Source: CAZWRN01 sp964636275
Lineage (GTDB): Bacteria > Patescibacteriota > Microgenomatia > Daviesbacterales > UBA10151
Assembly (NCBI GenBank): GCA_964636275.1
Contig: CAZWRN010000023.1
Location: 1-17,432 of the forward strand
Length of the DNA: 17,432 nucleotides
Direction of reading: 5' to 3'
The notes under the pieces were generated by a model. It did not search any database and was not told the DNA's origin. It worked only from the letters and a program-made list of their open reading frames with translations. How positions within the stretch are numbered: position 1 is the first letter of the stretch; the number at the start of each line of letters is the position of its first letter. A program made the translations under genes and the position numbers. This document shows, piece after piece, positions 13,434-17,432 of this stretch.

Positions 13434-16250
13434 TAGTTTACGAATTTCCAAGCTTTCACCGGTTTTAAACGCTACAGTATTGGTTTGTTTCTTGATCATT
13501 TCCTCAAATTTAGCCGGAACATGAGGTACTACAACTTCAATCTGATCATTAAGCACCATGTTTTGCTCTTTGCGCAGCTTTTGAATATTACGTATCAACT
13601 CTCTAGCTTCACCTTCCTCAGCCAGCTCCAGTGTTATTTCCGTATCCAGCTCAACTTCTGGTTCTTCAGATTTTTTACTAAACTCAACCGCTTTAACATT
13701 GAGTTCTTCAGCAATAATTTGCTCTAATTCTTCTGACAGTTTATTTTCTGCTTGGTAAATGACTTTTGCTAAAGGTTGTCTCAATTTGATATTGGATTCT
13801 TTCCTCTTGGAATGGCCTTTTTCTACCACAGAGCGAACAATCACCATATCAGCAACCAATTGATCATCCAGCAAACTATCATCCCCTTTCGGATAATCCG
13901 TCAAATGAACTGAATTATCATCAGTCAGGTTGCGATACATCTCTTCACTCATGAAAGGCATAAATGGTGCTAACAGCTTACTAAGTCCAACTAATACCCC
14001 ATACATCACACTTAAGCATGTATTTCGATCGGATTCTTCGGCAAGTAACGAGACCCGATCGCGGCTTCTTCGGATATACCAGGTAGAAAAATCATTTACC
14101 ACAAACTCTTCAATTGCTCTCGAAGATCTGATCAGGTCATATTCATCCAAAGATTTATTTACAAATTTAACCAGTTCAGTAAATTTAGCCAAAATCCATT
14201 TGTCCAAGATGGTGAGTTCCCCTCTTTGAAGCTCACATGTCCAACCAGTCACATTGGCATAATCAACAAAGAATTTGTAACTATTCCATAAAATCAAAGA
14301 AAATTTGCGCTGTTTTTCTTTCACCAAATTGGCTGAAAATGGGAAACTTTCCCCGGCCGAAGCAGCCGTACACATATACCAGCGAATAGCATCTGCCCCA
14401 ATTTCAGGAATAATCTCAAAAGGATCGACAATATTACCTTTTGATTTACTCATTTTGAGATTGTTTTCATCTAAAATATGTCCCGTCGTAAGCACATTTT
14501 TAAACGGTGCAGGAGCGTCATTACCCAACAATATAGCCTCAGCCATTAAAGTAAAAAACCAACCCCGGGTTTGATCTATTGCTTCAACTATATAATCTGC
14601 TGGATACCATTGCTTAAATATTTCCTGATTTTCAAAAGGATAATGCCACTGGGCAAAAGGCATCGCGCCTGAGTCCATCCAAACATCCATCACATCCGAA
14701 GATCTGACCATTTCAGTCTGACAATCTGGACAATCAAATTTCACATTATCGATAAATGGCCGATGCAAATCATTTGGGACTTTTCCTCCTAGTTTCTCAA
14801 CCTCGGCTTTGCCACCTATCACCTGATAATGACCATTTTTACACTCCCACACCGGCAAAGGTGTACCCCAAAATCTGTTACGTGAGATATTCCAGTCGAT
14901 CAAGGTTTCCAACCAATTTCCCATCCGACCTTTTTGAATAGTTTTCGGAACCCAATTTATCTTTTGATTATTTTTTATCAATTCATCTCGTACTGCAGTT
15001 GTTTTAATAAACCAGGAATCCAAAGCATAATAAAGGATTGGTGTCGAACAACGCCAACAAAAAGGATAAGTATGCCGGGTGGTGGTGGCTTTAAACATTA
15101 GCCCTCGGTCTTCTAAATCTTTAATAATATATTTATCAGCTTTTTTGACAAACATACCGGCAAAAGGACCGGTAAAATCGGCTAATTCACCTTTTAAAGT
15201 GACAGTATGTTTCATCGGTAATCCCAGTTTTTTACCTAAATTAAAATCTTCCACACCATACATCACAGCGGTATGAACAATCCCTGTACCATCTTCGAGC
15301 GAAACAAAATCGGCTGAATACACCGTATAAGCTTTTTCTTCTCCCTTAAATGTTTCAAACAGCGGATGATATTTTTTACCAACCAATTTTTCACCTTTAA
15401 ATGATTCCAAGACCTCACTCTCTTCGGAAATGCCCAAATTTTTAGCTGGAATTTGTTCAGCATGAATCACTTTCATTCCATCCACTTCCCGCTTAACATA
15501 AGTTGCTTCAGGATTAACTGCTAATGCTACATTACCCGGTAAGGTCCAGGGAGTAGTCGTCCAAACTAACAGAAAAGTGCCCGGTTCATCAACCAATTCA
15601 AATTTAAGATACACTGAAGGATCTTCAACATCATCTTTATATCCCTGAGCCAACTCATGTGAAGACAAGGAGGTCCCGCAACGAGGACAATATGGCACTA
15701 CTTTATAATCTTTATACAAAAACCCTCTTTTATCGACCTCTTTAATAAACCACCACACACTCTCAATATAATTGTTGTCATAGGTCACATAGGCTTTATC
15801 AAAATCGAGCCAAAAACCAATTCTTTTGGTCAAAGAAACCCATTCATCAACATATCGGAAGACTGATTCTTTACATTTTTGATTGAAGTATTCAATTGAA
15901 TCAAACTCATTATCTTTCAGAGCTAAAATATCCTGTTTACCTTTTAGTCCAAGCTCTTTTTCGACCTGAATCTCGACGGGTAGACCATGCGTGTCCCATC
16001 CAGCCCGCCTTTCAACCAAATAACCCTTCATCGTCTTATAACGAAGTATCAGATCTTTGTATGTCCGGACAATTACATGATGAATCCCTGGTTTACCATT
16101 GGCTGTTGGCGGTCCCTCATAAAAGACAAACCGATCAGCCCCTTTACGGTTTTCAATGGTTTTATGAAAAATAGCATCCCCTTCCCAAAACTTGAGAACT
16201 TCCTCTTCCAGTCCCGGAAAATCGACTTGTGATGAGACACTTTTCAACAT
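13425..16250 (-). CDS. ileS: Isoleucyl-tRNA synthetase, type 2 (eukaryote-like)
   Basis: This 941-residue class I enzyme charges tRNA-Ile with isoleucine. The HIGH-type motif is in GPPTANGKPGIHH (46-58), reading GIHH (55-58), as in IleRS2 enzymes. The CP1 editing domain spans about 190-420 and contains TTTPWTLPGN (231-240). KMSKS is intact at 599-603 (LKMSKSKGNIVDPFE). CPRC (188-191) and CPDC (507-510) are possible zinc sites. The anticodon-binding domain follows about residue 650, and the C-terminus is shorter than in type 1 enzymes. The start at 16250 fits the family N-terminus. Two upstream promoters and an attenuator are described separately. Confidence 0.97.
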   Translation of the reverse strand: MLKSVSSQVDFPGLEEEVLKFWEGDAIFHKTIENRKGADRFVFYEGPPTANGKPGIHHVIVRTYKDLILRYKTMKGYLVERRAGWDTHGLPVEIQVEKELGLKGKQDILALKDNEFDSIEYFNQKCKESVFRYVDEWVSLTKRIGFWLDFDKAYVTYDNNYIESVWWFIKEVDKRGFLYKDYKVVPYCPRCGTSLSSHELAQGYKDDVEDPSVYLKFELVDEPGTFLLVWTTTPWTLPGNVALAVNPEATYVKREVDGMKVIHAEQIPAKNLGISEESEVLESFKGEKLVGKKYHPLFETFKGEEKAYTVYSADFVSLEDGTGIVHTAVMYGVEDFNLGKKLGLPMKHTVTLKGELADFTGPFAGMFVKKADKYIIKDLEDRGLMFKATTTRHTYPFCWRCSTPILYYALDSWFIKTTAVRDELIKNNQKINWVPKTIQKGRMGNWLETLIDWNISRNRFWGTPLPVWECKNGHYQVIGGKAEVEKLGGKVPNDLHRPFIDNVKFDCPDCQTEMVRSSDVMDVWMDSGAMPFAQWHYPFENQEIFKQWYPADYIVEAIDQTRGWFFTLMAEAILLGNDAPAPFKNVLTTGHILDENNLKMSKSKGNIVDPFEIIPEIGADAIRWYMCTAASAGESFPFSANLVKEKQRKFSLILWNSYKFFVDYANVTGWTCELQRGELTILDKWILAKFTELVKFVNKSLDEYDLIRSSRAIEEFVVNDFSTWYIRRSRDRVSLLAEESDRNTCLSVMYGVLVGLSKLLAPFMPFMSEEMYRNLTDDNSVHLTDYPKGDDSLLDDQLVADMVIVRSVVEKGHSKRKESNIKLRQPLAKVIYQAENKLSEELEQIIAEELNVKAVEFSKKSEEPEVELDTEITLELAEEGEARELIRNIQKLRKEQNMVLNDQIEVVVPHVPAKFEEMIKKQTNTVAFKTGESLEIRKLEV

Positions 16251-16257
16251 AGTTCGT

Positions 16258-16286
16258 ATTGTACGTTTTTACCGCTCTCCTTTCAA
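16258..16286 (-). promoter_or_regulatory. ileS proximal promoter P2 (leaderless geometry)
   Basis: On the minus strand TTGAAA (16281-16286), exactly 17 nt, then TACAAT (16258-16263). Seven bases separate the -10 from the ileS ATG. The nearest SD-like AAGGAG lies within the -35/spacer region, too far upstream to serve the start. A transcript from here would begin at or one base before the ATG and would bypass the attenuator. Confidence 0.55.
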
Positions 16287-16356
16287 TCTAGAAGTAATAA
16301 TCAAGAAACAATTTACAAGTTCTCCAAACTGGCTTAACCTGAGTTATCTGTTCAAT

Positions 16357-16412
16357 GTCATTCTGGCTACATTAATTTATTAGAATTAACCTAAAAATAA
16401 ATAGTCCAGAAT
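16357..16412. repeat. REP-like palindromic repeat, copy B
   Basis: The left 24 nt (16357-16380, GTCATTCTGGCTACATT onward) are identical to copy A at 2501-2524. The right end (AGTCCAGAAT) matches the right arm of copy A closely, with a diverged centre. It lies in the ileS upstream region, between the attenuator and promoter P2. Confidence 0.7.
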
Positions 16413-16421
16413 CTAACCTTG

Positions 16422-16451
16422 ATATATACGTGGTATATACTACGTATATAT
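16422..16451. other. 30-bp near-perfect palindrome upstream of ileS
   Basis: Outer arms ATATATACGT (16422-16431) and ACGTATATAT (16442-16451) are perfect complements. The centre GTATATAC (16433-16440) is itself a palindrome. Only the pair 16432/16441 breaks the symmetry, and it would be a G-U wobble in plus-sense RNA. It could be an operator for a dimeric regulator or an RNA hairpin in the ileS leader. Confidence 0.55.
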
Positions 16452-16460
16452 TCTTGACAT

Positions 16461-16485
16461 AAAAAAACCTCCCATCTGGGAGGTT
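16461..16485 (-). terminator. Intrinsic terminator in the ileS leader
   Basis: On the minus strand AACCTCCC, loop AGAT, GGGAGGTT form an 8-bp GC-rich stem (16466-16485) followed directly by a T-run down to 16461. It lies about 210 nt before the ileS start and after the leader ORF, so it works as a conditional terminator rather than a gene-end terminator. Confidence 0.78.
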
Positions 16486-16510
16486 ATGTTTGCCACACAA
16501 ATCACCTCCC
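16478..16510 (-). promoter_or_regulatory. Antiterminator hairpin of the ileS attenuator
   Basis: GGGAGGT (16504-16510, minus strand) can pair with ACCTCCC (16478-16484), the same bases that form the 5' arm of the terminator. The two hairpins therefore exclude each other. The antiterminator arm begins six nt after the leader peptide stop codon, so a ribosome at that stop would cover it, while a ribosome held at the Ile codons would not. Confidence 0.65.
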
Positions 16511-16515
16511 TTATG

Positions 16516-16566
16516 TTAAGAGGTAATAATGAGAAAACTATTAAACTGTGCAACAAACTTCAACAT
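16516..16566 (-). CDS. Putative ileS leader peptide with Ile-Ile codons
   Basis: A 16-codon ORF encodes MLKFVAQFNSFLIITS. Codons 13 and 14 are both ATT (isoleucine), followed by two codons and TAA. It begins 9 nt after the -10 box of promoter P1, so it would be translated from a nearly leaderless RNA; no SD is seen. It ends six nt before the antiterminator arm. Such an ORF of this size could arise by chance, but the position of the paired cognate codons relative to the alternative hairpins is that of a ribosome-mediated attenuator. I infer that lack of charged tRNA-Ile stalls translation here and allows ileS transcription. It has not been checked by conservation. Confidence 0.58.
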   Translation of the reverse strand: MLKFVAQFNSFLIITS

Positions 16567-16575
16567 AACTAACTT

Positions 16576-16604
16576 AAAATAATATAGGACAGTCTTTTTG
16601 TCAA
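16576..16604 (-). promoter_or_regulatory. ileS distal promoter P1
   Basis: On the minus strand a perfect -35 TTGACA (16599-16604) is followed by 17 nt and TATTTT (16576-16581). The -35 starts one base after the stop codon of the upstream membrane protein. Transcription would begin near 16569, three nt before the leader ATG. Confidence 0.6.
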
Positions 16605-17333
16605 TTAATGCGCATGTATTTCGTCTTCAGTAAAAATAACTCCTCGACCTTCGAGATAAATATAAACCTCTTTTTTAGCGTAAATGACCATTTTTAGTGT
16701 TTTCTTCAGTTTTTCAATTAAAAGATCAATTTGCTTTATTGCAGCAGTTCGCTGATCAGGATAATCTGTTAGATAGTTTTTATCTTTATATTCCTCATAA
16801 TAGGATCTCAACCCGATAAGTGATGTATAACTTAATTCAAGATTATAATAAGCTTGTTGAAGTCCATTAAAAATTTTTCCATTTTGACTAATATCGTTTA
16901 TAGCCCCAGAAGTAATACAGCCATAAAATGCTTTACTCTTGAATTCGCCTGTACTGTTAATAAGAAAATCTAAAGAATCATGCATACTAAATAATTCTCG
17001 TTGAATTTTCTCTAGACCATTTTCTATTAAATGATTTAAAGCTCGTTCATTTAAATCCAACTCAGACCAAATAATCTTTAATGAACCTAACATCGTCTTA
17101 TGTAAGGCTCTTTCTTCTTTCTGATTTCCCTCCTGTTTTGAAGCAAGAAGAGAGATATAAACACCAAAAAGAGTAGCCATAAATCCTCCATAAACTTGAA
17201 TGATTAAGGATAAAAAGGACTGTTTTGAACTTTGTTTTTCCAATAAAAAAGCTAGTAGTAAAAATTCCAGTAGTAATATAAGCGTAAGTGACCAAGTAAA
17301 AAAATTACTCTTATTAAGGGCTTTTATGTCCAT
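16605..17333 (-). CDS. Two-TM protein with long helical cytosolic domain, unknown function
   Basis: I do not recognise this 242-residue protein. Two membrane segments lie near the N-terminus (about residues 12-31 and 44-65). About 175 mostly helical, polar residues follow, rich in E, K, L, with likely coiled-coil stretches (about 70-115 and 195-225), an LIEKLKKTLK segment and an EDEIHAH tail. No enzymatic motif is seen. The topology suggests a short external loop and a cytoplasmic helical domain. It lies 22 nt downstream of ftsZ and directly upstream of the ileS promoter, so it is probably co-transcribed with ftsZ. A link to division is possible by position only; it may equally be an accessory insertion. 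Confidence 0.72.
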   Translation of the reverse strand: MDIKALNKSNFFTWSLTLILLLEFLLLAFLLEKQSSKQSFLSLIIQVYGGFMATLFGVYISLLASKQEGNQKEERALHKTMLGSLKIIWSELDLNERALNHLIENGLEKIQRELFSMHDSLDFLINSTGEFKSKAFYGCITSGAINDISQNGKIFNGLQQAYYNLELSYTSLIGLRSYYEEYKDKNYLTDYPDQRTAAIKQIDLLIEKLKKTLKMVIYAKKEVYIYLEGRGVIFTEDEIHAH

Positions 17334-17355
17334 GTAAATTCCAACACTAAGGGAA

Positions 17356-17432
17356 CTAACGATTTTGTCTTAAAAAGGCGGGAATTTCTAGATCGTCTTC
17401 TGGTTCATCAGCATCAAATTTGGAAATTTGTT
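17356..17432 (-). CDS. ftsZ: Cell division protein FtsZ, C-terminal end (partial)
   Basis: Only the last 24 residues are in the window; the gene continues beyond the right edge. The peptide reads QISKFDADEPEDDLEIPA followed by FLRQNR and a TAG stop. An acidic linker followed by DDLEIPAFLR is the conserved C-terminal peptide of FtsZ (compare LDIPAFLR in E. coli), which binds membrane tethers and regulators such as FtsA, SepF or ZipA. The match to this short motif is strong, but the GTPase domain cannot be seen. Confidence 0.85.
   Translation of the reverse strand, partial: QISKFDADEPEDDLEIPAFLRQNR

Noticed and set aside
13485..16383. Plus-strand open frames opposite ileS
   Set aside because: They are antisense shadows of a fully conserved synthetase, with no start signals or recognisable domains.
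16451..16495. Plus-strand promoter TTGACA at 16454-16459
   Set aside because: No acceptable -10 at 16-19 nt, and no plus-strand gene downstream.
16461..16569. T-box riboswitch controlling ileS
   Set aside because: The leader is only about 100 nt, there is no specifier stem-loop or AGGGUGGNACCGCG core, and the only UGGN is UGGC, which does not match the A discriminator expected for tRNA-Ile. The peptide attenuator fits better.

Overview
This AT-rich, gene-dense window looks like a chromosomal segment of a Candidate Phyla Radiation bacterium (Patescibacteria), most likely in or near Microgenomates. That is an inference from gene content and style, not a database match. The signs are two unlinked tRNA genes without encoded CCA, short or overlapping intergenic spaces, few Shine-Dalgarno (SD) sequences before genes, a eukaryote-like IleRS, a poxvirus-type topoisomerase IB, and several small membrane proteins of unknown family. 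TGA ends genes (for example rplU and ileS), so this is not a lineage that reads UGA as glycine.

Layout. Positions 1-388 hold tRNA-Gly(CCC) followed by two degenerate tandem repeats ending in tRNA-like tails. Positions 389-1372 hold two convergent small membrane proteins. Topoisomerase IB follows (1451-2494), then two REP-like palindromic repeats, tRNA-Thr(CGT), and a membrane-anchored protein with two Ig-like domains (2744-3478). From 9868 down to 3467 on the minus strand runs a tightly overlapping six-gene surface-polysaccharide operon: flippase, SAM methyltransferase, GT2 glycosyltransferase, Wzy-like polymerase, PIG-V-like glycosyltransferase and O-antigen ligase-like protein. Divergent from it is signal peptidase I (lepB). 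From the right edge to 10650, all on the minus strand, runs a cell-division, wall and translation run: end of ftsZ, an unknown two-TM protein, ileS, rodA, rplU, rpmA, parB.

How the genes fit together. The polysaccharide operon should methylate or otherwise modify, assemble, flip and polymerise a lipid-linked glycan, and lepB and the Ig protein also belong to the envelope. FtsZ, RodA and ParB serve septation, wall elongation and chromosome partition, and they are interleaved with the translation genes ileS, rplU and rpmA.

The most interesting signal is the 354-base gap upstream of ileS. It contains a sigma70-type promoter, a 16-codon leader ORF with two consecutive isoleucine codons, and mutually exclusive antiterminator and terminator hairpins. 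This looks like a complete ribosome-mediated transcription attenuator for isoleucyl-tRNA synthetase, followed by a 30-bp palindrome, a REP-like repeat and a second, apparently leaderless promoter. Other notable features are palindromic arrays of degenerate 7-nt repeats flanking rodA and lying between rplU and rpmA, several start codons 6-9 nt downstream of a -10 box, and the non-canonical GxHH signature in IleRS.
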